42,366 bases of DNA from an uncultured Eubacteriales bacterium (GCA_902796025.1 CADBNW010000194.1:1-42366), one strand, 5' to 3'. Shown: positions 8,065 to 18,210, numbered from the stretch's first letter. Program-made: numbers and translations. The notes: a model not told the origin generated them from the sequence alone.

Positions 8065-10290
8065 ATGAGAGCAAGAAATGCGCTGGCGCTTGCGATCATC
8101 GCGGTCGTGACAGCGATGGTTTGCGTATTGGCGTTTACGGGCCTGAGCCTTGGGGGAAAGCAGGTGCTTTCGCCGCTGGGGGACAGGCTGAGTCTGGGAC
8201 TGGATCTGAAGGGCGGCGTGTACACGGTGTTTCGTGCCGATCCTGAAAGCGCCCAGGAGGGGAGCTTTGACGCTCTGCTTGAGGCCACCAGCGAGGTGCT
8301 GCGCACCCGCCTGACCGACCAGGGCTACACGGAGGCCAACGTCTCTTTGCAGGGCAGCGACTGCATCCGCATCGAGATCCCCGAGGTGAGCGATCCCCGC
8401 GAGGTGGTGGAGCTGATCGGCACTCCCGCGCTTTTGCAGTTTGTGGATCCAAACGGGAACGTGATCATGGAGGGCAAGGACATCGTCGAGGTCGCTCCCG
8501 CCATGAACCCGGAGGACGGGCAGTACGTGGTGCGCTTTAAGCTCAACAGCCAGGCGACCAAGGCCTTTTCGGACGCGACGGCGCGGCTGATCGGGCGCAG
8601 CATCTCTATCGTGCTGGACGGCGAAGTGATCTCCGCCCCCACGGTGAGCGAGCGCATCGGCGGCGGCGAGGGCAACATAAGCTTTGGCGCGATGGGCACG
8701 CAGGAATCCTTTGCCGAGGCCAGACGCCTCAGCACCCTGATCATGAGCGGCGCGCTGCCGCTTAGCATAAACGAGACCGAGACCCGCGCGATCAGCGCGA
8801 CCCTGGGCGAGGACGCGATAAGCAAGGCGCTGACCGCCGGGCTTATAGGATTAGGTCTTGTGCTGCTTTTTATGCTCGTCATGTACCGCCTGCCGGGCCT
8901 TATGGCGGATGTCGCGCTGATCTGGTACGTGATATTGGTGTTTTTCCTGCTGGGGGCGCTTGGCATCCAGCTGACGCTGCCGGGCATCGCGGGCATCCTG
9001 CTTGGTATCGGCATGGCCGTGGACGCAAACGTGGTGATCTTCGAGCGCTTCCGCGAGGAATTGAAAAACGGGCGCAGCTACGAGTCGGCGCTGAAGGCGG
9101 GCTTTAAAAACGCCCTGAGCGCGATCATCGATTCCAACGTGACCACCCTGATCGCGGCGTTCGTGCTGATGTACTACGGCACGGGCCCGGTCAAGGGCTT
9201 TAGCTACACGCTGGCGCTGAGCGTGGTGGTCAGCATGTTCACAGCGGTGTTCGTAACGCGCTTTCTGCTTAGGCGCGCGGTGCGGCTGGGCCTTACCGGC
9301 AAGGGGCTGTACACAAGACCCTTCCGGGAGCGCAAGACGCTGCCCATCATGAAGCGCAGCGGGCTTACCCTGCTGGTGCCCGCCGTGATCCTGGTCGTCG
9401 CGCTGGTCATGACCCTTGTGGGAGCGGGGCTTACCCCCGGCATCGACTTTACCGGCGGCTCCATCGTGGAATACAGCATGGGCGGCGAGTTTGCGACTGC
9501 GGATGTCGGAAAGCTCCTGAGCGAGAACGGCTTTAACGACGTGCAGCTTACCAAGGTCGCGGCAGAAGACGGCAGCATGACCCACCTGCAGGTCCGCCTG
9601 AAGCTGGACGAGGATGATAAGGAGCAGTCGGAGGAGACCTCTTCCGCGCAGCTTAGCAAACTGAACCAGCTGATCACGGGAAACTTTGCGGGCGCGGAGT
9701 ACCGCTCGATGGAGTACGCGGGCGCGGTGTCCAGCGCGCAGCTGATCAAAAACGCGCTAAAATCCATCCTGGCCGCGATGGTGCTGATGCTGATCTACAT
9801 CGCGATCCGCTTTGATCTGTTCTCCGGCGCGGCGGCGCTGTTTGGACTGCTCCACGACGTTGCGCTGATGGTCGCGGGCATGTGCCTTGCGGGCGCGTTT
9901 TTCCAGGTGAACTCCTCGTTCATCGCAGCGCTGCTCACCATCGTGGGCTACTCGATCAACGATACCATCGTGGTATTTGACCGCATCCGCGAATACAAAA
10001 AGCAAAACGCCAGGCTTTCCGGCGGCGAGATCGTGGACGCTGCGGTGAGCGCGTCCATGTCCCGCACGATCAACACCAGCATCACGACCCTGCTTACCCT
10101 GCTTGCGCTGTTCATCTTTGGCAGCGCGACGATCAGGGAATTCACCTTCCCGCTGATCGTGGGCATGGTGGCCGGGACTTATTCCTCCAACCTTTTGAGC
10201 GGGCCCATCTGGGCGCGGCTTATGAAGCTTCGTGAGCGCAGGCAGGCCAAACGGCCCGCCAGGGCGCAGGAAGGCGAGGAAGATGCTTAA
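8065..10290 (+). CDS. secDF: Fused protein translocase subunits SecD-SecF
   Basis: A 741-residue membrane protein that couples proton flow to the late steps of Sec-dependent export. The SecD half has the N-terminal helix, SLGLDLKGGVY, a periplasmic-type domain (about 45-250), and IGMAVDANVVIFERFREE in its helix bundle. The SecF half starts near residue 425, with GIDFTGGSIVEY and YSINDTIVVFDRIREYKK. Twelve membrane helices are expected. Some Firmicutes carry one fused gene and others separate secD and secF, so the fusion is normal for the group. The ATG at 8065 follows GGAGGAAG closely. It overlaps recJ by 8 bp. Confidence 0.97.
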   Translation: MRARNALALAIIAVVTAMVCVLAFTGLSLGGKQVLSPLGDRLSLGLDLKGGVYTVFRADPESAQEGSFDALLEATSEVLRTRLTDQGYTEANVSLQGSDCIRIEIPEVSDPREVVELIGTPALLQFVDPNGNVIMEGKDIVEVAPAMNPEDGQYVVRFKLNSQATKAFSDATARLIGRSISIVLDGEVISAPTVSERIGGGEGNISFGAMGTQESFAEARRLSTLIMSGALPLSINETETRAISATLGEDAISKALTAGLIGLGLVLLFMLVMYRLPGLMADVALIWYVILVFFLLGALGIQLTLPGIAGILLGIGMAVDANVVIFERFREELKNGRSYESALKAGFKNALSAIIDSNVTTLIAAFVLMYYGTGPVKGFSYTLALSVVVSMFTAVFVTRFLLRRAVRLGLTGKGLYTRPFRERKTLPIMKRSGLTLLVPAVILVVALVMTLVGAGLTPGIDFTGGSIVEYSMGGEFATADVGKLLSENGFNDVQLTKVAAEDGSMTHLQVRLKLDEDDKEQSEETSSAQLSKLNQLITGNFAGAEYRSMEYAGAVSSAQLIKNALKSILAAMVLMLIYIAIRFDLFSGAAALFGLLHDVALMVAGMCLAGAFFQVNSSFIAALLTIVGYSINDTIVVFDRIREYKKQNARLSGGEIVDAAVSASMSRTINTSITTLLTLLALFIFGSATIREFTFPLIVGMVAGTYSSNLLSGPIWARLMKLRERRQAKRPARAQEGEEDA

Positions 10291-12595
10291 ATACCGCCTG
10301 CGGCAGGCGGAGGGCGAGAGGGTATGGGAGTGTCCGAAGGGCATGGATCCCATCCTGCACCGCCTGCTTTCGACGCGCGGCGTAAGCAGCGACGAGGAAG
10401 CGCGCAGGTATCTGAATCCCGGAAGGGAGCTGTTTCACGACCCCTTTTTGCTAAGCGACATGGACGAAGCGGTGCAGATGATCCGCCAGTCCATCCGCGC
10501 GCGGGAGCGGGTGTGCGTGTACGGGGACTACGACGTGGACGGGGTGTGCGCCTCTGCGATCCTGAGCCTGTACCTGAAAAGCCGGGGCGTGGACTGCGAC
10601 GTGTATCTGCCCTCCCGCCACACGGAGGGCTACGGCCTGAACGCGGACGCGGTGGACAAGATCGCAAAGGACTTTCAGCTATTGATCACCGTGGACTGCG
10701 GGATAACCGCGCTGGAGCTGGTGGAGCGGGCCAAGGAGCACAGGCTCAAGGTGATCGTGACCGACCACCACCGCCCCGGTGACCAGCTGCCGGACTGCCC
10801 GACGGTGAATCCATTGCTTTCGGGCTACCCCTTTGGCTATCTTTGCGGCGCGGGGGTGGCGTTTCAGCTGGTGGCGGCGCTTGAGGACAGGGACGCGGCG
10901 ATGGAGTACATCGACCTTGCGGCGCTGGCCACGATCGCGGACATCGTGCCGCTGAGGGATGAAAACCGCGCCATCGCGAGTTTGGGCCTTAAGCGCATCA
11001 ACCATCTTACGCCGCGCCCCGGCGTGCGGGCGCTGATTGCTGTAAGCGGGCTGGAGGGCCGGGTGCTGAGCGCCGGGAACGTGGCCTTTCAGCTGACGCC
11101 CCGCATGAACGCAAGCGGGCGTATGGGGGACGCGCGCCGGGCCTACGACATGATGACCTCAAACGACTACGACAAATGCCTGACGCTGGCAAAAGAGCTG
11201 GACGAAGAAAACAACCGGCGCCGCGCGCTTGAAAACGAGGCGCTGGAGGAGGCGGAAAAGCAGCTCGAGGGCTTCGATTTTGCTTCCCACGCGATTTTGA
11301 TCGTGCAGGGCGAAAGCTGGAACCCCGGCGTGATCGGGCTTGCCGCGTCGAGACTCACGGAGAAGTATCACTTTCCGAGCATCGCGCTCACCCGCGACGG
11401 GGACAGCTTTACCGGCTCCTGCCGCTCCATCGAGGGGGTCAACATCCACGAGGCGCTTACGCAGGTGGCAGATCTTATGGAGCGCTTTGGCGGCCACGAG
11501 ATGGCGGCGGGCCTAAAGCTGAAAAGCGAAAATCTGCCGGAATTCAAGCACCGCATCGATCAGTGGCTTTTGGAAAACCACGAGCGGGACAAGTGGATCC
11601 CCCAGCAGGAGTACGACTGGGAGATCAAGGGGCGCGAGCTGACGAGCGAGCTTGTCACGGAAATGGAAAAGCTTGCTCCGACCGGCTGCCAGAACCCCGG
11701 CGCGGTGTTTCTGTGCGAGGGCGACGTGAGCGAGGCCTACGGCGTGGGGCGGGAAAAGGAGCATTTGAAGCTGACCATGGCGCTTAGCGACGGGATGCGC
11801 CTGCCCGGCATCTGGTTTCGCCACGCGCAGGACGCTTCGCGCCTCAAGGGCCGCGCCCGCATGCTGTTTGTGCCCGGGATCAACGAGTACATGGGCGTTC
11901 GCAGCGTGCAGGCGGAGGTAAGACAGCTGTTCCCCCTGGCGCAGGCGCAGACGGGCAGCGACGCGCTGCGCGCCGCGTATTGGCTGAAGGTGCTGCGCTC
12001 CTACAAAGCTTCGGAGAAGGCCGAGCGCGTGAGCCTTTCAGCGCTTGCAAAGCGCATGCAGGAAAACATCATGGGCACGCTTGTGGAGTGCGCGGACTGG
12101 GAAAGCGCAAGGGCGCTTACGTGCCTGTCCGGGCCAGAGCGCGCGGACGTGCTGCACGGGGAATACCCCGCCGATCCCCGGGGCTTTAACGCCATATGCG
12201 TGTGCCCGCTTGGACAAAGCCCGGCGTTTTACCCGTACCGGGCGTGCGCGGGACTTCCCGCGGAGCTTTGCGGGGACGCGGCGCAGGTGGAGGACGCGAT
12301 ACTTTGCAAAGCGCTTACGAAGTGCCCGGACGTAGATGGGCTTAGGGACATTTTTAAAGCCGCGCGGGCGCTTGGATACGCAAGGTTTCCCGATGAAGGC
12401 GAAGCGTGCCGCGCGCTGGCGAGCGCGCTCAAAATGGATCTGGACGCCTGCGCCCTGGGACTTGGGGTGCTGGAGCATATGGGGCTGATCCGGCTGGAAA
12501 CGCGAGAGAGCAGGATTTCTATCGCGTGCGAAAGCCGGAAGGCATCCCCGGAGGAGGACGAGCTTTACAGGTTTTTGACCCGGCTGAGGGGGTGA
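10283..12595 (+). CDS. recJ: Single-stranded-DNA-specific 5'-3' exonuclease RecJ
   Basis: A 770-residue DHH-superfamily nuclease for recombination and mismatch or base-excision repair. Metal-binding motifs occur in order: YGDYDVDGVCA, TVDCGIT and VTDHHRPGD (the DHH motif). The DHHA1 region follows with PRMNASGRMGDA, the RecJ segment WNPGVIGLAASRL and the motif FGGHEMAAGL. A ~210-residue C-terminal extension is similar in length to that of Bacillus RecJ. I start at the ATG at 10283, within the secDF end (8-bp overlap); the longer in-frame extension has no RecJ-like sequence. recJ directly before rel is a common Firmicutes arrangement. Confidence 0.95.
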   Translation: MLKYRLRQAEGERVWECPKGMDPILHRLLSTRGVSSDEEARRYLNPGRELFHDPFLLSDMDEAVQMIRQSIRARERVCVYGDYDVDGVCASAILSLYLKSRGVDCDVYLPSRHTEGYGLNADAVDKIAKDFQLLITVDCGITALELVERAKEHRLKVIVTDHHRPGDQLPDCPTVNPLLSGYPFGYLCGAGVAFQLVAALEDRDAAMEYIDLAALATIADIVPLRDENRAIASLGLKRINHLTPRPGVRALIAVSGLEGRVLSAGNVAFQLTPRMNASGRMGDARRAYDMMTSNDYDKCLTLAKELDEENNRRRALENEALEEAEKQLEGFDFASHAILIVQGESWNPGVIGLAASRLTEKYHFPSIALTRDGDSFTGSCRSIEGVNIHEALTQVADLMERFGGHEMAAGLKLKSENLPEFKHRIDQWLLENHERDKWIPQQEYDWEIKGRELTSELVTEMEKLAPTGCQNPGAVFLCEGDVSEAYGVGREKEHLKLTMALSDGMRLPGIWFRHAQDASRLKGRARMLFVPGINEYMGVRSVQAEVRQLFPLAQAQTGSDALRAAYWLKVLRSYKASEKAERVSLSALAKRMQENIMGTLVECADWESARALTCLSGPERADVLHGEYPADPRGFNAICVCPLGQSPAFYPYRACAGLPAELCGDAAQVEDAILCKALTKCPDVDGLRDIFKAARALGYARFPDEGEACRALASALKMDLDACALGLGVLEHMGLIRLETRESRISIACESRKASPEEDELYRFLTRLRG

Positions 12596-12599
12596 TTTG

Positions 12600-14789
12600 A
12601 TGAGTGAAAATACTGCGGGCATGATCAGCTGCGAGGAGATCATCTCTCACGCGCGAAAGTATCATCCGTCTGACGACATGAGCGTGATCGAGCGCGCCTA
12701 CGACTTTGCAAAGGCCGCGCACGGCAATCAGACGCGCATGAGCGGCGAGCCGTACTTTGTGCATCCCTGCGAGGTCGCGCTGATTTTGGCGGACATCATG
12801 ATGGATCCGGCCACGATCGCGGCGGGACTGTTGCACGACACGGTCGAAGATGTGGACGGCGTAAGCGTTGAGACCATCGAAAAGCAGTTCGGCAGCGAGA
12901 TCGCCATGATGGTGGACGGCGTGACAAAGCTGAACCACATGGACTTTTTCAACAAGGAGCAGCAAAAGACGGAGTCCATCCGCAAAATGCTCTTTGCGAT
13001 GGCGCGCGAGATCCGCGTGGTGCTGATAAAGCTTGCCGACCGCCTGCACAACATGCGAACGCTCGATACCCAAAAGAGCAACCGGCGCGTTGCGATCGCC
13101 GAGGAGACGCTGAACATCTATGCGCCGCTTGCGCACAGGCTGGGCGTTTACGGCATCAAAAGCGAGCTGGAGGATCTGTGCCTCAAATATATCGATCCCC
13201 TCGAATACCTGTCCATCAAGGCCAAGTGCGAAAAGAATTATCCCCAGCAGCAGGCGCTGATCGAGGAGATCAAGACGACGCTGAATAAGGCGCTGGAGGC
13301 CGAGGGCATCAAGGGCTTTGAGATCAGCGGCAGGATAAAGCACATCTACTCCATCTACCGCAAAATGAAGGCGCAGAACAAAAGCTACGAGCAGATCATG
13401 GATCTGGTGGCCGTGCGCGTGGTGGTAAAGGAGCTAAGCGACTGCTATGCGGCGCTGGGCGTTGTGCATTCCATCTGGAAGCCCATGCCGGACAGGATCA
13501 AGGATTATATCTCTACGCCAAAATACGGCATCTATCAGTCGCTGCACACCACGGTCATGAGCAAGCACAGCGGCGTTTTTGAGGTGCAGATCCGCACCGA
13601 GGAAATGCACCGCAACGCCGAATACGGCATCGCCGCCCACTGGAGATACAAAGAGGGCAAGGCGGCGGACGATCTGGACAGCAAGCTTAGCTGGATGCGG
13701 CGTTTGGTGGATCTTTCAAACGACGCAGGCGACTACGCGGAATTTTCGCAGCTTTTGCGCACGGACCTGTTTGCGGAGGACGTATTCGTGTTCACCCCGG
13801 CCAGCGACATCATTTCGCTGCCGCGCGGGGCGACGCCTGTGGACTTTGCCTACCGCATCCACACGGCGGTCGGCAACCGCTGCACGGGCGCGCGCGTCAA
13901 CCGCAAAATGGTGCCCCTGTCCACCCCGCTGCAAAGCGGCGATCTGGTGGAGATCATCACCTCCTCCGCCTCGAAGGGCCCGAGCCTGGACTGGCTGGGC
14001 TTTTGTGTGACGGCGGAGGCCAAAAGCAAGATCCGCTCCTTCCTGAAAAAGGCCTCCAAGGACGAAAACCTTGCGCGCGGGCGAGACATGATGGAGCGCG
14101 AATTAAAGCGCCTGGGCTACAGCTATCAGCAATTGTTCCGCCCGGAGTTTTTGGAGCCGCTGTACAAGCGCTACTCCGTGCAGGGGCTGGACGATCTGTA
14201 TGTCACGGTGGGCTTTGGCGGGCTTAGCTGCGCGCAGGTGATCAACCGCCTTGCGGACGAATACCGAAAAAGCGCAAAGCCCGAGACCCCGCCCCCGGAG
14301 AGCCCGGCCGACATCCCTACCGCCCAGCAGCCCGCCGGAAACTCCGCAGGCGTGATGGTGGAGGGACAGGCGGGCATGATGGTGAAATTTGCCCGCTGCT
14401 GCAATCCCCTGCCGGGAGACAGCATCGTGGGGTACGTGACCACGGGAAGGGGCATCTCCATCCACCGGGCGGACTGCGCCAACATGCTGGACAGCTCCAT
14501 AGAGCCGGGGCGCAAGGTGCGGGTGAGCTGGTCAAACGTCAATCCCGGCACCTACGAAGCGGAGATCCAGGTGCGGGGCTACGACCGGATCGGATTGCTG
14601 GGCGATCTTAGCACGCTGTTTGCGTCGATGGGCGTGCCGCTATTAAAGGTGTTTGCGGTAAGCCAGCGAAACGGCACCAGCCAGATCAATCTTACAATCG
14701 CCATACACGACGCGCCGGAGCTGGACAAGGTGATACGGCAATTGCAAAAGCGAAACGACATCATAGAGGTTTTCAGAACGGGCATGTAG
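12600..14789 (+). CDS. rel: Bifunctional (p)ppGpp synthetase/hydrolase (Rel)
   Basis: A 729-residue stringent-response enzyme. The hydrolase HD domain (about 25-200) has the metal ligands in LLHDTVED and [11 protein letters not shown]. The synthetase domain has LVAVRVVV, the [10 protein letters not shown] loop and [10 protein letters not shown]; the R-x-K-D signature is that of bifunctional Rel/SpoT enzymes rather than RelA-only synthetases. A TGS domain ([11 protein letters not shown] to VNRKMVPL), a zinc-finger-like CC segment ([11 protein letters not shown]) and a C-terminal ACT domain follow. I choose the ATG at 12600, 4 bp after the recJ stop and with a GAGGGGG site at suitable distance, over the TTG at 12597. 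Confidence 0.96.
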   Translation: MSENTAGMISCEEIISHARKYHPSDDMSVIERAYDFAKAAHGNQTRMSGEPYFVHPCEVALILADIMMDPATIAAGLLHDTVEDVDGVSVETIEKQFGSEIAMMVDGVTKLNHMDFFNKEQQKTESIRKMLFAMAREIRVVLIKLADRLHNMRTLDTQKSNRRVAIAEETLNIYAPLAHRLGVYGIKSELEDLCLKYIDPLEYLSIKAKCEKNYPQQQALIEEIKTTLNKALEAEGIKGFEISGRIKHIYSIYRKMKAQNKSYEQIMDLVAVRVVVKELSDCYAALGVVHSIWKPMPDRIKDYISTPKYGIYQSLHTTVMSKHSGVFEVQIRTEEMHRNAEYGIAAHWRYKEGKAADDLDSKLSWMRRLVDLSNDAGDYAEFSQLLRTDLFAEDVFVFTPASDIISLPRGATPVDFAYRIHTAVGNRCTGARVNRKMVPLSTPLQSGDLVEIITSSASKGPSLDWLGFCVTAEAKSKIRSFLKKASKDENLARGRDMMERELKRLGYSYQQLFRPEFLEPLYKRYSVQGLDDLYVTVGFGGLSCAQVINRLADEYRKSAKPETPPPESPADIPTAQQPAGNSAGVMVEGQAGMMVKFARCCNPLPGDSIVGYVTTGRGISIHRADCANMLDSSIEPGRKVRVSWSNVNPGTYEAEIQVRGYDRIGLLGDLSTLFASMGVPLLKVFAVSQRNGTSQINLTIAIHDAPELDKVIRQLQKRNDIIEVFRTGM

Positions 14790-14806
14790 CCCAATGGGGT
14801 AGAAAA

Positions 14807-15256
14807 ATGCGAGCAGTTGTACAGCGCGTAAAATGGGCCAGCGTGGACGCCGAGGGCGAGCGCACGGGCGAGATCGCCCAGGGCTTTATGGTGCTTTTGG
14901 GCGTGATGGAGGGCGATACCCCCCAGGACACGGAGTACATCGTAAAGAAGATCGCCGGCCTTCGCATCTTTGAGGACGAGCAGGACAAAATGAATCTGAG
15001 CGTGGGCGACGTGGGCGGCAGCATTTTGCTGGTGAGCCAGTTCACGCTGGCGGGCGACGCGCGCCACGGGAACCGCCCTTCGTTTTCAAGCGCCGCGCGC
15101 CCGGAGATCGCAGAGCCCATCTGCGAGGAGGTCGCAAAGGCGCTGAGGGATAAGGGCCTAAGAGTAGAGACCGGGCGCTTTCGCACGCACATGGAGGTGC
15201 GGCTGTTAAACGACGGGCCGGTCACCATACTGCTTGACAGCCGAAGGGAGTTTTGA
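14807..15256 (+). CDS. dtd: D-aminoacyl-tRNA deacylase
   Basis: A 149-residue enzyme that hydrolyses D-amino acids (and mischarged glycine) from tRNA. It begins with the family signature [13 protein letters not shown] and carries the two active-site segments: [18 protein letters not shown] in the middle and [10 protein letters not shown] near the end, matching the SQFTL and GPVT motifs of Dtd. The length is typical. It lies 17 bp after rel, as in many Firmicutes (rel-dtd), and its stop overlaps the next start by one base. Confidence 0.96.
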   Translation: MRAVVQRVKWASVDAEGERTGEIAQGFMVLLGVMEGDTPQDTEYIVKKIAGLRIFEDEQDKMNLSVGDVGGSILLVSQFTLAGDARHGNRPSFSSAARPEIAEPICEEVAKALRDKGLRVETGRFRTHMEVRLLNDGPVTILLDSRREF

Positions 15257-15858
15257 TGAAAATAAGCGTAAGGGCGCTTGGCCCGATTAAGGCAAATTGC
15301 TATATCGTGGACGGACGCCTGATGATCGATCCCGGCGACGACACAGCGGGGCTGGACGCGTTTATCCGTGAGGAGGGCGCAGGCATCGAAGCCTGCGTGA
15401 TCACCCATGGTCACTTTGACCACATGCTTGGGGCGCAGCACATCCAAAAGAAATACGGCGCGCGGCTTATGATCTCAAGGGCGGACGCTCCGGCGCTTGA
15501 AAGCGCCAAAAAGGCGGTGACGCCCTGGGACTACGAGGATCACTTTACCCCGACGCAGGCAGATGAGCTGCTGGACGAGGGGAAAAGGGAGATATGCGGC
15601 ATTCCCTTCGAGCTGCTTTTGACCCCGGGGCACACCCCGGGCGGGCTGTGCCTTTTGAACCGGGAGGCGGGCGTGCTGTTTACCGGGGATACGCTGTTTC
15701 GCTTTGGCTACGGGCGCACGGATCTGCCGGGCGGGGACATGGCGCAGCTGCGCAGATCCCTGATGCGGCTTTTGACGCTGGACGACAGTCTTCGCGTCTA
15801 TCCCGGGCACGGCGAAAGCGCCTGCTTGAAAGACATCAAAAGGAGCTTTGGGCTATGA
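15256..15858 (+). CDS. Metallo-beta-lactamase-fold hydrolase, glyoxalase-II-like
   Basis: A 200-residue MBL-fold protein with the zinc motif TH51-x-H53-x-D55-H56 (THGHFDH), later ligands in LTPGHTPGG and FTGDTLF, and a terminal YPGHGE. This is the compact YqgX/GloB-like type often found beside dtd and hemZ in Firmicutes. It is probably a thioester hydrolase, but the substrate cannot be read from sequence; the short C-terminus lacks the helical substrate domain of classical glyoxalase II. The ATG at 15256 follows AAGGGAG and overlaps the dtd stop. It overlaps hemZ by 4 bp. Confidence 0.9.
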   Translation: MKISVRALGPIKANCYIVDGRLMIDPGDDTAGLDAFIREEGAGIEACVITHGHFDHMLGAQHIQKKYGARLMISRADAPALESAKKAVTPWDYEDHFTPTQADELLDEGKREICGIPFELLLTPGHTPGGLCLLNREAGVLFTGDTLFRFGYGRTDLPGGDMAQLRRSLMRLLTLDDSLRVYPGHGESACLKDIKRSFGL

Positions 15859-17309
15859 CGAGCGTGCGTCTTACAAGCAACCGGGAGTGGCTGCGCCCGG
15901 AGCTGAGCGACGTGATCCGCCTGTTTTTGGGGGACGTGCCGATCAGCGCGGACGAGGGCGAAATGGCGCTTACGCATACGGAGATGGAGGACGCGGAGGG
16001 CTACACGGAAAGCTGCGCCTTAGGGGACGTGCATTTTGCGCGCCGCGCGGCCAGGGAGGACGGGGAGCTTGCCCAAAAGCGCGCGATCAAGCGCGCGGCG
16101 AAAAACGCCGCGTTCGAGGTGCTGAAAAGCGTTTTTGGCATTCAGCCGCCCTGGGGCTCGCTTACCGGCATACGGCCTACGCGGCTTATGTACGAGGCGC
16201 TTGAAAAGGGCATGACGCTGGACGAGGCGCAGGCGTGGCTGAAAAAGGAGTTTTTCGTATCCAGTGAAAAAAGCGCGCTGCTGAAGGAGATATTGCTTAT
16301 GCAGCGGGGGCTTGTACAGGCACCGGAGGACAGCTTTGATCTGTACATCCACATCCCGTTTTGCGTGAGCCGCTGCGCGTACTGCTCGTTTGCCTCGGGC
16401 GAGGTGGGGGACGGAAAGCTGACCGGGCCCTACGTCGAAGCCCTATTAAAGGAGATGGAATACTCCGCGCGCCTGATGCGCGAAAAGGGGCTCAGGCTTC
16501 GCGCCGCGTACATGGGGGGCGGAACGCCCACGGCCCTAAGCAGCGCGCAGCTGGACAGGATCCTTTTTAGAGCGGGGGAGCTGTTTGGCAAGGCCCGGGA
16601 GTGGACAGTGGAGGCCGGACGCCCGGACACCATCGACCGGGAAAAGCTGGAAACGCTGAAAAAATGGGGCGTGGAGCGCATATCGGTAAATCCCCAGAGC
16701 TTTTCGGACGAAACGCTAAAGCGTATCGGGCGCGCGCACAGTGCCCAGGACACGCTGCGCGCCTACGCCCTTGCAAGGGAAATGGGCTTTCACCACATCA
16801 ACATGGACCTGATCGCGGCCCTGCCGGGAGAGGACATCGGGGATTTTGCGCGCACCATCGACAAGGTGACCTCTCTTCGCCCGGAATCCGTCACGGTGCA
16901 TTCGCTTGCCATAAAGCGCGCAAGCCGCCTGCACGAGGAACTGAGCGTGGCGGGCAGCGCCCACAACCAGGCAAGCGTTTTGGGCGCGGACGAGATGATA
17001 ACGCTTGCGCGCAGGCGCCTTTCTGAGGGCGGATGGCGGCCCTATTACCTGTACCGGCAAAAATACATGGCGGGCAATCTGGAAAACGTGGGCTACGCGC
17101 TGCCGGGCTACGCATGCCTGTACAACATCGGCAACATGGAGGAAACCGCGCGGGTGCTGGCCGTGGGCGCGGGCTCCATCACCAAATGGCTGTTTGACCG
17201 GCAAAGGCGCATCGAGCGCGCGCCGAACCTTCGCAACATCGAGCAGTACATCCAGCGCGTGGACGAAATGTGTCTGCGCAAGCGAAAAGTGATATTTGAG
17301 GAAGACTAA
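15855..17309 (+). CDS. hemZ: HemZ-family radical-SAM coproporphyrinogen dehydrogenase-like protein
   Basis: A 484-residue radical-SAM protein. The cluster motif is C170-x3-C174-x2-C177 (PFCVSRCAYCSF), followed by the SAM-binding GGGTPTAL. The ~165-residue N-terminal domain, with LTGIRPTRLMYEALEKG, distinguishes HemZ from HemN and HemW. HemZ is annotated as an oxygen-independent coproporphyrinogen oxidase, but the family's activity is not well established and no other heme genes are visible here. I place the start at the ATG at 15855 (ATGA overlap); the frame is open further upstream inside the hydrolase gene, which is a shadow. The cyclophilin-like lipoprotein follows after 1 bp. Confidence 0.9.
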   Translation: MTSVRLTSNREWLRPELSDVIRLFLGDVPISADEGEMALTHTEMEDAEGYTESCALGDVHFARRAAREDGELAQKRAIKRAAKNAAFEVLKSVFGIQPPWGSLTGIRPTRLMYEALEKGMTLDEAQAWLKKEFFVSSEKSALLKEILLMQRGLVQAPEDSFDLYIHIPFCVSRCAYCSFASGEVGDGKLTGPYVEALLKEMEYSARLMREKGLRLRAAYMGGGTPTALSSAQLDRILFRAGELFGKAREWTVEAGRPDTIDREKLETLKKWGVERISVNPQSFSDETLKRIGRAHSAQDTLRAYALAREMGFHHINMDLIAALPGEDIGDFARTIDKVTSLRPESVTVHSLAIKRASRLHEELSVAGSAHNQASVLGADEMITLARRRLSEGGWRPYYLYRQKYMAGNLENVGYALPGYACLYNIGNMEETARVLAVGAGSITKWLFDRQRRIERAPNLRNIEQYIQRVDEMCLRKRKVIFEED

Positions 17310-17310
17310 C

Positions 17311-17985
17311 ATGAAAAAGCGAATTGCAGGTCTGATTTTGATGCTGTGCGCCGCGCTGGCGCTGAGCGGCTGTGGGATAGAGTACGTAAATCCCTATACG
17401 GATATCCCAAAGCCCGTGGCTCTGTTTACGCTGGACATCGACGGCAGCACGTACCAGCTTCGCTTCACGCTGGATCCGGGGGCCGCGCCAAACACTGTGA
17501 GCAATTTTGTAAACCTGGCCAATTCCGGCTATTACGACGGGCTGAAGATCGATTACGTGTATCCCACCTGGTACCTGCGCGGGGGAGACCCCGACGGAGA
17601 CGGCACGGGCGGGCCGGATTACTCGATCGACGGCGAATTCAAGGACAACGACTTTCCCTTTGACGGACTGCGCCACACGAGGGGCGTCATTTCCATGTGC
17701 CGCCTGAGCGACGACTACAACAGCGCCGGGAGTCAGTTTTTTGTGATGCTGGCCGCGCACTCGGAGTACAACGGAAAGTACGCGGCGTTTGGCTATATCG
17801 AAAGCTCCGACGCGGAGAGCCTGGCTACCCTGGACGTGATGGAGCGCGCGCTGGTGGATCGCTCAAACCGCCCCGTGCTGCGCCAGACGATCCTGAGCGT
17901 GCGGGTGGACACCAAGGGATACGTGTACGAGGTGATCAAGCACGAGGACGCCAAGGCGACGCCAGCGCCGACGACGGGGAATTAG
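17311..17985 (+). CDS. Cyclophilin-type peptidyl-prolyl isomerase-like lipoprotein
   Basis: A 224-residue exported protein with a lipoprotein signal peptide (MKKRIAGLILMLCAALALSG, then lipidated C21). The rest is a cyclophilin fold, with APNTVSNFVNLANSGYYDG, RGGDPDGDGTGG and YNSAGSQFFVML. At the position of the cyclophilin catalytic arginine (the FHRII segment) this protein has Y82 in IDYVYPTW, so isomerase activity may be weak or absent. It probably acts as a folding factor outside the membrane. It starts 1 bp after hemZ with GAGGA as ribosome site and ends at a strong terminator, closing the operon. Confidence 0.9.
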   Translation: MKKRIAGLILMLCAALALSGCGIEYVNPYTDIPKPVALFTLDIDGSTYQLRFTLDPGAAPNTVSNFVNLANSGYYDGLKIDYVYPTWYLRGGDPDGDGTGGPDYSIDGEFKDNDFPFDGLRHTRGVISMCRLSDDYNSAGSQFFVMLAAHSEYNGKYAAFGYIESSDAESLATLDVMERALVDRSNRPVLRQTILSVRVDTKGYVYEVIKHEDAKATPAPTTGN

Positions 17986-18004
17986 AAAACGAGGGAAATA
18001 GCAG

Positions 18005-18034
18005 AAAAGCGACCGAATAGGACGGTCGCTTTTA
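18005..18034 (+). terminator. Rho-independent terminator of the secDF-to-cyclophilin operon
   Basis: AAAAGCGACCG and CGGTCGCTTTT form an 11-bp perfect stem around a 7-nt loop and run into T residues. It lies 20 bp past the last stop codon. Confidence 0.93.
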
Positions 18035-18055
18035 TATACGTTTTGCTGTATAAAA

Positions 18056-18185
18056 GCAGAAGGAGAAATCGTTAAATCCAGCTAAATTAGCTGAGATTAC
18101 TAAGCCATACGCGCGCGGGCTGCCTGCGAAGCTTTTATTGGGCGCGCGCCGGGCTCGCTACAGGCGCAAAGCGTTCTCCTTCTGC
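18056..18185. repeat. 130-bp element with 12-bp perfect terminal inverted repeats
   Basis: GCAGAAGGAGAA (18056-18067) and TTCTCCTTCTGC (18174-18185) are perfect inverted repeats. Inside lies a second palindrome, CAGCTAA-A-TTAGCTG (18079-18093), and GC-rich self-complementary sequence (GGCGCGCGCC). No target-site duplication is evident. It sits between two convergent operons and holds no gene. It may be a small non-autonomous or REP-like intergenic repeat, or just an RNA fold. Confidence 0.5.
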
Positions 18186-18191
18186 CAAACC

Positions 18192-18210
18192 CGCCCCATG
18201 ATGCGGGGCG
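18192..18210 (-). terminator. Possible hairpin terminator of the minus-strand operon
   Basis: CGCCCC and GGGGCG form a 6-bp GC stem with a 7-nt loop, 15 bp past the last minus-strand stop. The following T-tract is poor, so termination there is uncertain. Confidence 0.4.

Noticed and set aside
7853-8068. 71-codon frame ending in the secDF start
   Set aside because: It runs through a terminator hairpin and the consensus secDF promoter, starts at TTG and has no ribosome site.
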